A stretch of 30,203 nucleotides of DNA, taken from Clostridia bacterium (GTDB taxonomy: Bacteria > Bacillota > Clostridia > Oscillospirales > QAMX01). Location of the stretch: the NCBI GenBank assembly GCA_017556885.1, contig JAFYLV010000077.1:1-30203 (forward strand), in the 5' to 3' direction. Of this stretch, positions 8,300 through 17,273 are shown one piece after another. The notes beneath the pieces are model-generated. The model saw only the letters and a list, made by a program, of their open reading frames with translations. It searched no databases and had not been told where the DNA came from. Both the position numbers and the translations under genes were made by a program. The stretch's first letter is position 1. Each line of letters starts with the position of its first letter.

Positions 8300-9418
8300 A
8301 TGAAGATCACCTGTGATAAAACAAAACTGATCGAGGCCCTGTCCCTCGGCCAGCGCGCCCTCTCCCCCAACTCCACTCTGGAGGCCATCAAAGGCTATCT
8401 CATTCAGGGTACCGAGGAGGGTATCTCCGTTTCCTCCTATAACCTGGAGACAGGCATCGTGACCAACATCCCCGCCACCTCCGTTGCGGGCGAGAGCACC
8501 GTCATCAACGGCCGCATCCTCTTTGATATCATCCGCCGCCTGCCGGAGGATACCCTTTCCATCGAGGTCAACGAAAAGGGCGTTGCCGTCATCCGTTCCG
8601 GCAATTCCGAATTCAATATCATGACCCTGCCTGCGCAGGAATTCCCCGATATGCCCCGCATCGACAGTGACCGTCAGCTCACCCTGCCTCAGGGACTTCT
8701 GAAGAGCATGATCTCCCAGACCATCTTTGCCGTCTCCCAGAGCGAGTATAAGCCCATCCTCACCGGTTGCTGCTTCGACATCCGCGGAAACATCCTCCGC
8801 GTGGTAGCTCTGGATACCCTCCGTCTTTCCATGCGCGAGGAGGAGATCTCTACCATCGACTCAACCGATTCCTACTCCTTCGTCGTTCCCGGCGCTGCTC
8901 TCCGCGAGGTGGAGAAGATCCTCAAGGACAGCGACGAGGATATGGTCAATATCTGCCTCTCCCGTAAGCACATCATCTTTGATATGGGTCAGAGCCGTCT
9001 CTTCTGCCGCCTGCTGGAGGGTGAGTATACCAAATACGATGCCATCATCCCCAAGGAAAACCGCTATTCCGTACTTGCAAACAACAAGAGCTTCCTTGAA
9101 AGTCTTGAGCGCGTTTCCATCCTCATCAACGAGCAGCAGAAGACCCACGTGCGGCTGAAGTTTGAGAAGAACTCCATCCATTTCTCCACGGAGACGCTTC
9201 TTGGCAACGGTTACGACGAATGTGTCTGCAACGGCGATGCCGAAGGCATCGAGATCGGATTTTCTTCCCGCTTCCTGTCCGATGCCATCCGTTCTGTGGA
9301 TGCCGACGAATGTGAGTTCTCCTTCAGCGGAAGCCTGTCTCCTTTTGTCATCCGCCCCGTTACCGGAAACCGCTTCCTGCACATCATCGCCCCCGTCCGC
9401 ATCGCGGCGAGAAACTAA
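8300..9418 (+). CDS. dnaN: DNA polymerase III beta subunit (sliding clamp)
   Basis: DnaN is the ring-shaped clamp that tethers DNA polymerase III to the template and recruits repair proteins. The 372-residue protein has the usual three-fold repeated clamp domains. Family landmarks are an N-terminal MKITCDKTKLIEAL, DTLRLSMREEEI in the middle region and a C-terminal RFLHIIAPVRI near the end. The start at 8300 is preferred because AGAAGGA lies 9 bases upstream; an in-frame ATG at 8279 would place the ribosome binding site inside the gene. Its stop codon is followed with no gap by recF. Confidence 0.97.
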   Translation: MKITCDKTKLIEALSLGQRALSPNSTLEAIKGYLIQGTEEGISVSSYNLETGIVTNIPATSVAGESTVINGRILFDIIRRLPEDTLSIEVNEKGVAVIRSGNSEFNIMTLPAQEFPDMPRIDSDRQLTLPQGLLKSMISQTIFAVSQSEYKPILTGCCFDIRGNILRVVALDTLRLSMREEEISTIDSTDSYSFVVPGAALREVEKILKDSDEDMVNICLSRKHIIFDMGQSRLFCRLLEGEYTKYDAIIPKENRYSVLANNKSFLESLERVSILINEQQKTHVRLKFEKNSIHFSTETLLGNGYDECVCNGDAEGIEIGFSSRFLSDAIRSVDADECEFSFSGSLSPFVIRPVTGNRFLHIIAPVRIAARN

Positions 9419-10543
9419 ATGTATCTGCAAAAGCTCAGCCTGACCGATTACCGGAATTACTCCATAGCTGAGATCGATTTTCATCCCGGCGTAAATCTGC
9501 TCTACGGCGGAAACGCCCAGGGAAAAACCAATCTGCTGGAAGCGGTGGAGCTTCTTTCCTCCGGCAAAGCCTTCCGCGCAGCAAGAGATGCGGAAGCCGT
9601 CCGTTTCGGTGCCGGTTTTGCAAGGCTTCGGGGCATGGTGGACTGCGGAAGCCGGAACCGGGAGATCGATATAACCATCCCTCGGGAGGGTAAAAAGATC
9701 ATCCGCATCGACAAAGCACCTGCCGCTGCCCAAAGCCTCGCCGGAAAGCTTCCCTGCGTGCTCTTTACGCCGGAGCATTTAAACCTCATCAAATCCGGCC
9801 CGGCAGAGCGCCGTAAACTTATCAATTCCATCCTCTGTCAGCTGCGGCCGCGCTACTCGGCCTTGCTGACCCAGTATAACCGCATCGTCGTTCAGAAAAC
9901 GGCCATCCTCCGTCAGGCAGAAGAAAGAAACGATATGCTGGAGGTTTTGGAGGATTATAACCGCCGTATGGCGGAGATCGGCGCGGAGCTTATCCGCTTC
10001 CGCGCCGCCTTCGTCCGGATCCTTGCAAAGGCCGCACCCCGGCTGCATGCGGAGATCTCCGGCGGAGAAGAGCTTTCCGTGGCCTACGAAACGGTCTCCA
10101 GCGTGGAGGACGTTTTTGCGGAAAGTGATATTCTAAAAAATCAGCTCTATTCCCGTCTTTGTTCACTTCGGGCGGCGGAAATTGCCGCCCGGGCGTGCTT
10201 ATCCGGTCCCCATCGGGATGACCTGCTCATCACCGTGGACGGCCGCGAGGCTCGGCAGTACGCCTCCCAGGGGCAGTGCCGCACGGCGGCGGTGGCCCTG
10301 AAGCTGGCGAGCCGCCACATTATGGAAAAAGAGCTCGGTGTGATTCCCCTCCTGCTTCTGGACGATATTTTATCGGAGCTGGATGCCCGGCGGCAGGATT
10401 ATGTTTTAAACCGTATCGACCGGGGACAGATCTTTATCACCGGCTGCGAGGACGAAGCCGCCCGCCGACTGAAGGCAGGGCGCATCTTCGAATTCTCCGC
10501 CGGCACAGTAGCCGGCCGGCGGGATTTCGGGCCGACGGTCTAA
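9419..10543 (+). CDS. recF: DNA replication and repair protein RecF
   Basis: RecF is an SMC-like ATPase that, with RecO and RecR, helps load RecA at gapped DNA. The 374-residue protein starts MYLQKLSLTDYRNY. It has Walker A GGNAQGKT (30–37), the ABC-type signature SQGQ (about 282–285) and Walker B LLLLDD (311–316) followed by ILSELD. The ATG follows the dnaN stop codon directly, so the two genes are probably co-translated. The small S4-domain gene yaaA (rlbA), which lies between dnaN and recF in many Firmicutes, is absent here. Confidence 0.96.
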   Translation: MYLQKLSLTDYRNYSIAEIDFHPGVNLLYGGNAQGKTNLLEAVELLSSGKAFRAARDAEAVRFGAGFARLRGMVDCGSRNREIDITIPREGKKIIRIDKAPAAAQSLAGKLPCVLFTPEHLNLIKSGPAERRKLINSILCQLRPRYSALLTQYNRIVVQKTAILRQAEERNDMLEVLEDYNRRMAEIGAELIRFRAAFVRILAKAAPRLHAEISGGEELSVAYETVSSVEDVFAESDILKNQLYSRLCSLRAAEIAARACLSGPHRDDLLITVDGREARQYASQGQCRTAAVALKLASRHIMEKELGVIPLLLLDDILSELDARRQDYVLNRIDRGQIFITGCEDEAARRLKAGRIFEFSAGTVAGRRDFGPTV

Positions 10544-10555
10544 GAGGAAAAACGT

Positions 10556-10888
10556 ATGTATATTTCTCTCGGCGTGTCCGCCGTGGTCCGGAAGGCAGAC
10601 ATCGTCGGTATTTTTGATCTGGACAACACCACCGTTTCCAAACGCACCCGTGTACTGTTGTCCGCCATGCAGAAGGCGGGCCGCGTACACGATGCCTGCG
10701 AGCCGGGAACCATCCCAAAAAGCATGATCCTTACGGAACATGCCGGGGAGAGGGGACTTTGGCTCTCCCAGTATTCTCCGCAGACCCTTGCCCGCCGTAT
10801 GGAGGGCACCGTTGCCCCGTCGGTATACCGGGCATATGATCACAAGGAAAGGCAAATCCGCGTGGAGACCACGCAGAAGGATAGGTAA
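10556..10888 (+). CDS. remB: Extracellular matrix regulator RemB-like (DUF370 family)
   Basis: The 110-residue protein matches the YaaB/RemB type of the DUF370/RemA-like family: MYISLGVSAVV, then KADIVGIFDLDNTTVS, then GTIPKSMILTE and LSQYSPQTLARRM. In Bacillus subtilis the gene lies in the same place, between recF and gyrB, and affects biofilm matrix expression; the relative RemA is a ring-forming DNA-binding protein. This copy is about 25–30 residues longer than the Bacillus protein as I remember it, with a C-terminal extension (about 86–110) that is charged and unremarkable. The start is supported by AGAGGA 8 bases upstream. It is 12 bases after recF and 9 before gyrB. Its role here is not shown by the sequence. 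Confidence 0.85.
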   Translation: MYISLGVSAVVRKADIVGIFDLDNTTVSKRTRVLLSAMQKAGRVHDACEPGTIPKSMILTEHAGERGLWLSQYSPQTLARRMEGTVAPSVYRAYDHKERQIRVETTQKDR

Positions 10889-10897
10889 AAGCAGAAA

Positions 10898-12841
10898 ATG
10901 AACTCCAATCCCATGGAACAGCAGTACGGCGCATCGGAGATCCAGGTCCTCGAGGGTCTGGAGGCGGTCCGCAAGCGCCCCGGCATGTACATCGGATCCA
11001 CGTCTGTATCCGGTCTGCATCACCTGGTATACGAGATCGTCGATAACTCCATCGACGAGGCTCTGGCAGGCTATTGCACCGAGATCGACGTGTGCATCAA
11101 TGAGGATAATTCCGTCACCGTCCGTGACAACGGACGCGGTATCCCCGTGGATATCCAGCCACAGACGGGTAAATCCGCCCTTGAGGTCGTTTTCACCGTT
11201 CTGCACGCCGGCGGTAAGTTCGGCGGCGGCGGATACAAGGTCTCCGGCGGTCTGCACGGCGTCGGTGCCAGCGTTGTCAATGCTCTTTCCGAGTGGCTGA
11301 CGGTACAGGTCTGCCGTGAGGGTAAGATCCATGAGATGAAATTTGCCCGGGGCGCCATCACCCAGGAAATGACCATCGTGGGCAAGACCGAAAAGACCGG
11401 CACCGAGGTCACCTTCAAGCCCGACCCCGAAATGTTTGACGAGACGGTCTATTCCTACGATACCCTCCATACCCGTATGCAGCAGGAGGCCTTCCTCAAT
11501 GCCGGCCTGCGCATCACCATCAACGACGTCCGCTCTTCCTCCGCCGACAAGCCGGAGGAGGACCGCAGCGCCTCCATGTGCTACGAGGGCGGTATCCGCG
11601 AGTATGTCAACTGGCTCAATGCCAATAAAACGCCCGTCCACGGCGATGTCATCTACGTTTCCGGCCAGAAGGACGATTCCATGGTGGAGATCGCCCTGCA
11701 GTACAACGACGGTTTTCAGGAAAATCTGGTTTCCTTTGCAAACAATGTCCGTACTCCCGAAGGCGGCATGCATGAAGAAGGCTTCCGCCGCGCACTGACC
11801 ACGGCCCTGACGGGCTACGGCCGCCGCATGAAGATCCTCAAGGAGGACGACAAGCTCTCCGGTGAGGACTGCCGCGAGGGCCTGACCTGCGTCATCTCCG
11901 TCAAGCTGACCGAGGCGCAGTTTGAGGGCCAGACCAAGGCAAAGCTCGGCAACGCCGAGATTCGCACCTTGGTCAACAATGTTGTCAGCGACAAGCTGGA
12001 TATCTACCTTGAGGAAAATCCTCAGGTCGGTAAGCTCATTCTGGATAAGGCGCTCATGGCATCCCGTGCCCGTGAGGCCGCCCGCAAAGCCCGTGAGAAT
12101 GTCCGCCGCAAGAACGGACTGGAATCCGGCCAGATGCCCGATAAGCTGCAGGACTGCAACGAGCGCGATCCCTCCCTCTGCGAGCTCTACATCGTTGAGG
12201 GTGATTCTGCTGCCGGCTCCGCCATCGGCGGACGCGATTCCCGCTTCCAGGCTATCCTCGCCATGTGGGGTAAGATGCTCAACGTGGAAAAGGCCCGCGT
12301 GGACAAGGTTTACGGAAATGATAAGCTCACTCCCCTCATTGTCGCCCTCGGTGCCGGTATCGGAGATGAGTTCGATATCGAAAAGCTGCGCTATCACAAG
12401 ATCGTCATCATGTCCGATGCCGACGTGGACGGCGCTCATATCCGCACATTGCTTCTCACCTTCTTCTTCCGCTACATGCGTCCCCTCATCGAGCGTGGCT
12501 ACGTTTATTCCGCCGTGCCGCCGCTTTATAAGCTTACCCAGGGCAAGGAGACCCGCGTTGCCTATTCCGATGAGCAGCGCGATCAGATCTCGGCGGAGAT
12601 GCGCGCCGCAAAGCCCGGCTCGAAGATCGAGATCCAGCGCTACAAGGGTCTTGGTGAAATGAATAAGGAAGAGCTTTGGAACACCACCATGGACCCCGAA
12701 AAGCGCACCCTGCGCCGCATCACGTTGGATGATGCCGTGCGCGCAGACCAGATCTTTTCCCTGCTGATGGGCGAAGAGGTCGAACCCCGCAAGAACTGGA
12801 TCGAAAAGAACGCCCAGTATGCGGAAAATCTTGATTTCTAA
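10898..12841 (+). CDS. gyrB: DNA gyrase subunit B
   Basis: GyrB is the ATPase subunit of gyrase, which introduces negative supercoils. The 647-residue protein has the GHKL ATPase domain: EIVDNSIDEALAG with the catalytic Glu/Asn region, DNGRGIPV, and the GGLHGVGASVVNALS lid. It has the TOPRIM domain with EGDSAAGSA starting at Glu434 and DADVDGAH (Asp507, Asp509, Asp511), and the C-terminal tail that contacts GyrA (RYKGLGEMNKEELW). Length and motifs are those of Gram-positive GyrB without the insertion found in proteobacteria. The ribosome binding site is modest (AGG about 12 bases upstream). The stop codon overlaps the gyrA ribosome binding site. Confidence 0.97.
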   Translation: MNSNPMEQQYGASEIQVLEGLEAVRKRPGMYIGSTSVSGLHHLVYEIVDNSIDEALAGYCTEIDVCINEDNSVTVRDNGRGIPVDIQPQTGKSALEVVFTVLHAGGKFGGGGYKVSGGLHGVGASVVNALSEWLTVQVCREGKIHEMKFARGAITQEMTIVGKTEKTGTEVTFKPDPEMFDETVYSYDTLHTRMQQEAFLNAGLRITINDVRSSSADKPEEDRSASMCYEGGIREYVNWLNANKTPVHGDVIYVSGQKDDSMVEIALQYNDGFQENLVSFANNVRTPEGGMHEEGFRRALTTALTGYGRRMKILKEDDKLSGEDCREGLTCVISVKLTEAQFEGQTKAKLGNAEIRTLVNNVVSDKLDIYLEENPQVGKLILDKALMASRAREAARKARENVRRKNGLESGQMPDKLQDCNERDPSLCELYIVEGDSAAGSAIGGRDSRFQAILAMWGKMLNVEKARVDKVYGNDKLTPLIVALGAGIGDEFDIEKLRYHKIVIMSDADVDGAHIRTLLLTFFFRYMRPLIERGYVYSAVPPLYKLTQGKETRVAYSDEQRDQISAEMRAAKPGSKIEIQRYKGLGEMNKEELWNTTMDPEKRTLRRITLDDAVRADQIFSLLMGEEVEPRKNWIEKNAQYAENLDF

Positions 12842-12855
12842 GGAGGTGACGCAAG

Positions 12856-15333
12856 TTGGCACATAACCGTTCTTACAAGCCGGAAGATATTCTCTTCCCC
12901 GATCAGAAGATCGACGAATCCCATCTCGTGGATGAGATGGAAAAATCCTATATCGAATATGCCATGAGCGTCATCGTCGGCCGTGCCCTGCCCGATGTGC
13001 GTGACGGTCTGAAGCCCGTTCACCGCCGCATTCTCTATTCCATGCACGAGGGCGGTCTGACCCCTGACAAAAAGTATAAAAAGTCCGCAGCCTGCGTCGG
13101 TGACGTGCTGGCAAAGTACCATCCCCACGGCGACAGCTCCGTTTATGACGCCATGGTCCGTATGGCCCAGGACTTCTCCCTGCGTTATATGCTGGTGGAC
13201 GGCCAGGGTAACTTCGGTGACGTGGACGGAAACCCCGCTGCTGCCTACCGTTATACCGAGGCCCGCATGGCAAAGATCTCGCTGGAGATGCTGCGCGACA
13301 TCGATAAGGAGACCGTGGACTGGGATCCGAACTTCGATGAGAGCCTCAAAGAGCCCCGCGTGCTCCCCTCCCGTTTCCCGAACCTTCTCGTCAACGGCTC
13401 CAACGGTATCGCCGTCGGTATGGCCACCAATATCCCGCCCCATAACCTGCGGGAGGTCATCGGCGCCTGCATCACCGTGCTGGACAACCCCGATGCCGAG
13501 CTTGCCGACCTGATGGAACATATCAAGGGACCCGACTTCCCCACCCGCGGCATCATCATGGGCCGCAGCGGCATCCGCGCGGCTTATGCCACCGGCCGCG
13601 GCAAGGTGGTCGTCCGCGCCCGCACCGAGTTTGAAGATTTCGGCAACGGCCGCACCCGCATCATCGTGACCGAGCTTCCCTATCAGGTCAACAAGCGGCA
13701 ACTCATTAAGAGCATTGCCGACCAGGTCAAGGAAAAGAAGCTCGACGGCATCTCCGATCTGCGTGACGAGACCGACCGCAACGGTATGCGCATCGTCATC
13801 GAGCTCAAAAAAGACGCCAACGGACAGGTCGTTCTCAATAATCTCTTCAAGCAGACCGCCCTGCAGTCCAATTTCTCCATCATTCTTCTTGCGCTGGTCA
13901 ACAACCAGAAGCAGCCGAAGGTGCTTACCCTGCGGCAGATCCTCGATGAGTATCTGAAGTTCCAGAAGGAGATCATCGTTCGCCGCACCCGCTACGATCT
14001 GCGCAAGGCTATGGAGCGTGCCCATCTGCTGGCCGGTCTCATTATTGCGCAGGACAACATCGATGAGGTCATCCGCATCATCCGCACAAGCTACGACGAT
14101 GCCAAGGAAAACCTCATGGCGCGCTTTGATCTGGATGAGATCCAGGCGCAGGCCATCCTTGATATGCGCCTGAAGGCCCTGCAGGGACTCGACCGCGAAA
14201 AGCTGCAGCAGGAAATGGCCGAGCTGCAGGAAAAGATCGCCTATTACAACCGTCTGCTTGCCTCCGACGAGATGATCTGCGGCGTGCTCAAGGAAGAGCT
14301 CACCGCCATCGCCGCGAAGTTCGGCGACGAGCGCCGCACCGACATTCAGGATGTGGAGGACGAGCTGGATATCGAGGATCTCATCGAGGAGGAGGACTGC
14401 GTCTTCACCCTCACCCGGATGGGCTATATCAAGCGTATTCCCACCTCCGTCTACCGCGCTCAGCGCCGCGGCGGCCGCGGTGTCAACGCCATGACCACCC
14501 GGGAGGAGGACATCATCGGATCCCTCTTTGTTGCCTCCACCCACGACCATATCCTGTGCTTTACCAACCGCGGACGGCTTTACCGCCTCAAGGGCTATCA
14601 GGTGCCCGAGGCAGCCCGCACCGCAAAGGGCACCAACATGGTCAACCTTCTGCAGCTGGAGCCCGACGAGAAGGTCACCGCCCTTCTGCACACCCGTGAG
14701 TTTGACGAGGACACCTACGTCGTCATGGTCACCCTCGGCGGTACCGTCAAGCGCATCTCCCTTGCGGCTCTCAATTCTGCCCGCAAGGCCGGTATCCGCG
14801 CCATTTCTCTGGACGAAGGCGATCTGCTGCTGCATGTGATGCTCACCGACGGAACCAAGGATGTGCTGGTCGTTTCCAAGGGCGGCCGTGCCGTCTGCTT
14901 TGAGGAGACCGACGTGCGCTGCATGGGCCGCGAGGCCGCCGGCGTGCGCGCCATCCGCCTGGAGGGGGATGACGAGGTCATCGGCGCCGTCGTGGCGGAG
15001 AAGGGACGCGACATCGTCACCATCTCCGAAATGGGCTTTGGCAAGCGCACGGATGAGAGCGAATTCACCCGTCATTCCCGCGGCGGTAAGGGTATGACCG
15101 CCCATAAGCTGACCGATAAGACCGGTTACCTCGCCGGCGTGCTTTCCGCATCTCCCGAGGAGGATCTGCTGCTCATCACCGACTGCGGCACCATGATCCG
15201 CACCAGCGTTGAGGATATCCGTCTCTGCGGCCGATCCTCCCAGGGCGTCATCGTCATGCGCACCGCCGGAGAGGAGAAGGTCATCGCCACCGCCCTCACC
15301 GATAAGGAAGGCGCGGAGGAGACCGAGGCGTAA
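12856..15333 (+). CDS. gyrA: DNA gyrase subunit A
   Basis: GyrA carries the DNA-breaking tyrosine and the DNA-wrapping domain of gyrase. The 825-residue protein shows the winged-helix domain, the catalytic Tyr133 in AAAYRYTEAR, and a quinolone-interaction region HPHGDSSVYD. There, Ser94 and Asp98 stand at the E. coli Ser83 and Asp87 positions, so no classical resistance change is seen. The GyrA box QRRGGRG (536–542) distinguishes it from topoisomerase IV ParC. Six blade-like repeats follow. Translation starts at a TTG (12856) with a perfect AGGAGGTGA ribosome binding site that begins in the gyrB stop codon. Confidence 0.97.
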   Translation: MAHNRSYKPEDILFPDQKIDESHLVDEMEKSYIEYAMSVIVGRALPDVRDGLKPVHRRILYSMHEGGLTPDKKYKKSAACVGDVLAKYHPHGDSSVYDAMVRMAQDFSLRYMLVDGQGNFGDVDGNPAAAYRYTEARMAKISLEMLRDIDKETVDWDPNFDESLKEPRVLPSRFPNLLVNGSNGIAVGMATNIPPHNLREVIGACITVLDNPDAELADLMEHIKGPDFPTRGIIMGRSGIRAAYATGRGKVVVRARTEFEDFGNGRTRIIVTELPYQVNKRQLIKSIADQVKEKKLDGISDLRDETDRNGMRIVIELKKDANGQVVLNNLFKQTALQSNFSIILLALVNNQKQPKVLTLRQILDEYLKFQKEIIVRRTRYDLRKAMERAHLLAGLIIAQDNIDEVIRIIRTSYDDAKENLMARFDLDEIQAQAILDMRLKALQGLDREKLQQEMAELQEKIAYYNRLLASDEMICGVLKEELTAIAAKFGDERRTDIQDVEDELDIEDLIEEEDCVFTLTRMGYIKRIPTSVYRAQRRGGRGVNAMTTREEDIIGSLFVASTHDHILCFTNRGRLYRLKGYQVPEAARTAKGTNMVNLLQLEPDEKVTALLHTREFDEDTYVVMVTLGGTVKRISLAALNSARKAGIRAISLDEGDLLLHVMLTDGTKDVLVVSKGGRAVCFEETDVRCMGREAAGVRAIRLEGDDEVIGAVVAEKGRDIVTISEMGFGKRTDESEFTRHSRGGKGMTAHKLTDKTGYLAGVLSASPEEDLLLITDCGTMIRTSVEDIRLCGRSSQGVIVMRTAGEEKVIATALTDKEGAEETEA

Positions 15334-15342
15334 GACAAAGCT

Positions 15343-15783
15343 ATGGATCACGTAACCATCTATACCGACGGCGCATGCTCCGGAAATCCCGGCCCGGGCG
15401 GCTGGGGCGCCATTCTGAAATTCGGCGAGCGGGAGCTGGAGCTTTCCGGTTCCCATCCCGCCACCACCAACAACCGCATGGAGCTGACCGGCGCGGTGGA
15501 GGCCCTCTCGTGGCTGAAACATCCCTGCACCGTGACGCTGTATTCCGATTCCAAGTATCTGGTGGATGCCATGAAGCTTGGCTGGGCGGCGCGCTGGCAG
15601 AAAAACGGCTGGAAGCGCAATGCAAAGGACAAAGCCCTCAACCCCGACCTGTGGGAGAAGCTTCTCACCCTGTGTTCCACCCATACGGTGGAATTCGTGT
15701 GGGTCAAGGGACATGCGGACAATCCTTACAACAACCGCTGCGACGAGCTCGCCGTGGGCGAATACAAAAAATTGCAGAAATAA
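15343..15783 (+). CDS. rnhA: Ribonuclease HI
   Basis: RNase HI cleaves the RNA strand of RNA–DNA hybrids, removing R-loops and primers. The 146-residue protein has YTDGACSGNPGPGGWG at the N-terminus and all four metal-binding acids of the family: Asp9, Glu47 (in NNRMELTG), Asp69 (in YSDSKYL) and Asp134 (in NRCDELA), plus His124. The basic protrusion (WQKNGWKRNAKDKALN) of E. coli-type enzymes is present. It starts 9 bases after gyrA. A role next to gyrase fits, since both limit topological and R-loop stress, but that link is inference. Confidence 0.95.
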   Translation: MDHVTIYTDGACSGNPGPGGWGAILKFGERELELSGSHPATTNNRMELTGAVEALSWLKHPCTVTLYSDSKYLVDAMKLGWAARWQKNGWKRNAKDKALNPDLWEKLLTLCSTHTVEFVWVKGHADNPYNNRCDELAVGEYKKLQK

Positions 15784-15797
15784 GGAGAATATCCAAA

Positions 15798-16319
15798 ATG
15801 AAAAATCCCGTATTTACCATCACCATGGAGGACGGCCGCACCATGACCGGTGAGCTTTATCCCGAGATCGCCCCCGAGAGCGTCCGCAACTTCATTCATC
15901 TGGCAAACGATCTTAATTTCTACGATGGAAAGATCTTCCATCGCTGCATCCAGAACTTTATGATCCAGGGCGGCTGCCCCAACGGCAACGGTATGGGCGG
16001 TCCCGGCTGGCGCATCAAGGGTGAGTTTGACATCAACGGTGTCAACAATCCTCTTTCCCATCAGCCCGGTGTCATCTCCATGGCCCGCTCCCAGATGCCC
16101 GACTCCGCCGGCTCCCAGTTCTTTATCTGCACCGCGGACGATGCCTTTCTGGACGGTCAGTACGCCGCCTTCGGCAAGCTGACCGAGGGTCTTGACGTGG
16201 CGGAGAATATTTCCCGCGTGCGTACCAATCCCATGGACAAGCCCCTCGTGGAGGAAAAGATGGCCTCCGTCCGTGTGGAGACCTTCGGCGAGACCTATCC
16301 CGCCCCGAACAAGCTGTAA
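15798..16319 (+). CDS. Peptidyl-prolyl cis-trans isomerase, cyclophilin type
   Basis: This is a 173-residue cytoplasmic cyclophilin that speeds proline isomerisation during folding; no signal peptide is seen. The family core is clear: NFIHLANDLNFYDGKIFHR with the catalytic Arg in FHRC, FMIQGGCPNGNGMGGPG, GVISMARSQMPDSAGSQFFI and the loop with Phe that lines the active site. The ATG at 15798 has AAGGAG about 10 bases upstream, overlapping the rnhA stop. The open frame continues upstream, but that part lies within rnhA in another frame. Which paralogue name (PpiA or PpiB) applies cannot be decided from sequence alone. Confidence 0.92.
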   Translation: MKNPVFTITMEDGRTMTGELYPEIAPESVRNFIHLANDLNFYDGKIFHRCIQNFMIQGGCPNGNGMGGPGWRIKGEFDINGVNNPLSHQPGVISMARSQMPDSAGSQFFICTADDAFLDGQYAAFGKLTEGLDVAENISRVRTNPMDKPLVEEKMASVRVETFGETYPAPNKL

Positions 16320-16352
16320 GACTGTTGTGCATCCGCACCGGAAGGAGAAACC

Positions 16353-16904
16353 ATGAACGAATACCGCGAACAGGAAATGGGCGATATCTTCAACGAAAAG
16401 CTCGTTGCCCGCATTCCCACCTTCAAGATCCTCATGCTCAAGACGCTTATCGTCCTTGCGGCGGCGGGCATCATCGTCTTCGCCTTTATGACCCTCTTTA
16501 CCATCAAGAGTGCCTTCAGCTATCTTTTTGCCTTTGTGGTTACCGGCGCGGGCTACGGCGCATGGTATCTGGTCAAGCAGCTTAACGTGGAATTTGAGTA
16601 TGCCGTCACCAACAGTACCCTCGACGTGGACAAGATCATCGCCCAGGCACGCCGCAAGTCGGTGGTATCCATGGATATCCACAACATTGAGGAAGCCGGC
16701 CCCGCCGATGAGATCGGCCTTGAGCGTGTGAAGAACTACGATTTTGCCAAAATCGTCGATTGCACCTCCCATGTGCAGGCCCCCGGTCGCTGGTATATCA
16801 TCTATAGCGATAACGGTGCCAAGACCCTGCTGTTTATTGAACCCAATGAGAAGATGATCCGTTCCTTCCGCACCTATGCCCCCGGGGCTGTGGAAAAGCG
16901 ATGA
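16353..16904 (+). CDS. Small two-helix membrane protein, DUF6106-like
   Basis: This 183-residue protein has two predicted membrane helices near the N-terminus (about 25–46 and 53–73). A soluble domain of about 110 residues follows, beginning VEFEYAVTNSTLDVDKIIAQARRK. The pattern of helices followed by a 'Y-x-V-T-N-x-x-L-D-V-D' strand resembles bacterial PH-like membrane proteins and what I recall as the clostridial DUF6106 family. Function is unknown. It has GGAAGGAG 6 bases upstream of the ATG, and its TGA overlaps the acpS ATG (ATGA), so the two are co-translated. The family name is from memory and is the least certain part. Confidence 0.7.
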   Translation: MNEYREQEMGDIFNEKLVARIPTFKILMLKTLIVLAAAGIIVFAFMTLFTIKSAFSYLFAFVVTGAGYGAWYLVKQLNVEFEYAVTNSTLDVDKIIAQARRKSVVSMDIHNIEEAGPADEIGLERVKNYDFAKIVDCTSHVQAPGRWYIIYSDNGAKTLLFIEPNEKMIRSFRTYAPGAVEKR

Positions 16905-17266
16905 CGCCCGTCGGACTGGGACTGGATTCCATCGAGATCGACCGCATCCAAAGGTCGGCCGAACGGCCGGCCTTTCTTCGCCGTATCTATACGGAAAGGG
17001 AGCTTTCCTACGCCGGCGGGCGTGCGGAGAGCCTCGCCGCCATGTTTGCCGCAAAGGAGGCCTTCGGCAAGGCTGTCGGCTGCGGCGTTTCCGGCTTTGC
17101 CTGGAATGAGGCAGAGGTGGAGCATCTGCCCGGCGGCCAGCCCGTGCTGCGGCTTTCCGGCCGCGCCGCGGAAAAGTTCGGGCATATGTCCTTTCTGCTC
17201 TCCCTGACCCATGATAAGACCCACGCCACCGCAGCCGTTTTTGCCTTTATTCCCGGAAAGGAATGA
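16901..17266 (+). CDS. acpS: Holo-[acyl-carrier-protein] synthase
   Basis: AcpS transfers the 4'-phosphopantetheine arm of coenzyme A to acyl carrier protein. The 121-residue length is usual. It has the metal-binding motif GLGLDSIEIDRI with Asp9, and FAAKEAFGKAVG with Glu53, the two signature regions of the family, then SLTHDKTHATA near the end. Its start overlaps the stop of the upstream membrane protein gene, and nnr begins 7 bases after its stop. An acpS–nnr junction is common in Clostridia. Confidence 0.94.
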   Translation: MTPVGLGLDSIEIDRIQRSAERPAFLRRIYTERELSYAGGRAESLAAMFAAKEAFGKAVGCGVSGFAWNEAEVEHLPGGQPVLRLSGRAAEKFGHMSFLLSLTHDKTHATAAVFAFIPGKE

Positions 17267-17273
17267 GTGAATT

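Noticed and set aside
13120..13149. Possible quinolone-resistance change in GyrA
   Set aside because: Ser94 and Asp98 are the sensitive-type residues; the extra Ser in SSVYD is at a position that is Ala or Ser in ordinary GyrA proteins.
12838..15714. A 958-codon open frame on the minus strand across gyrA and rnhA
   Set aside because: It is the antisense of gyrA; the sequence is low-complexity Gly/Ala/Leu/His-rich and has no ribosome binding site or motif.
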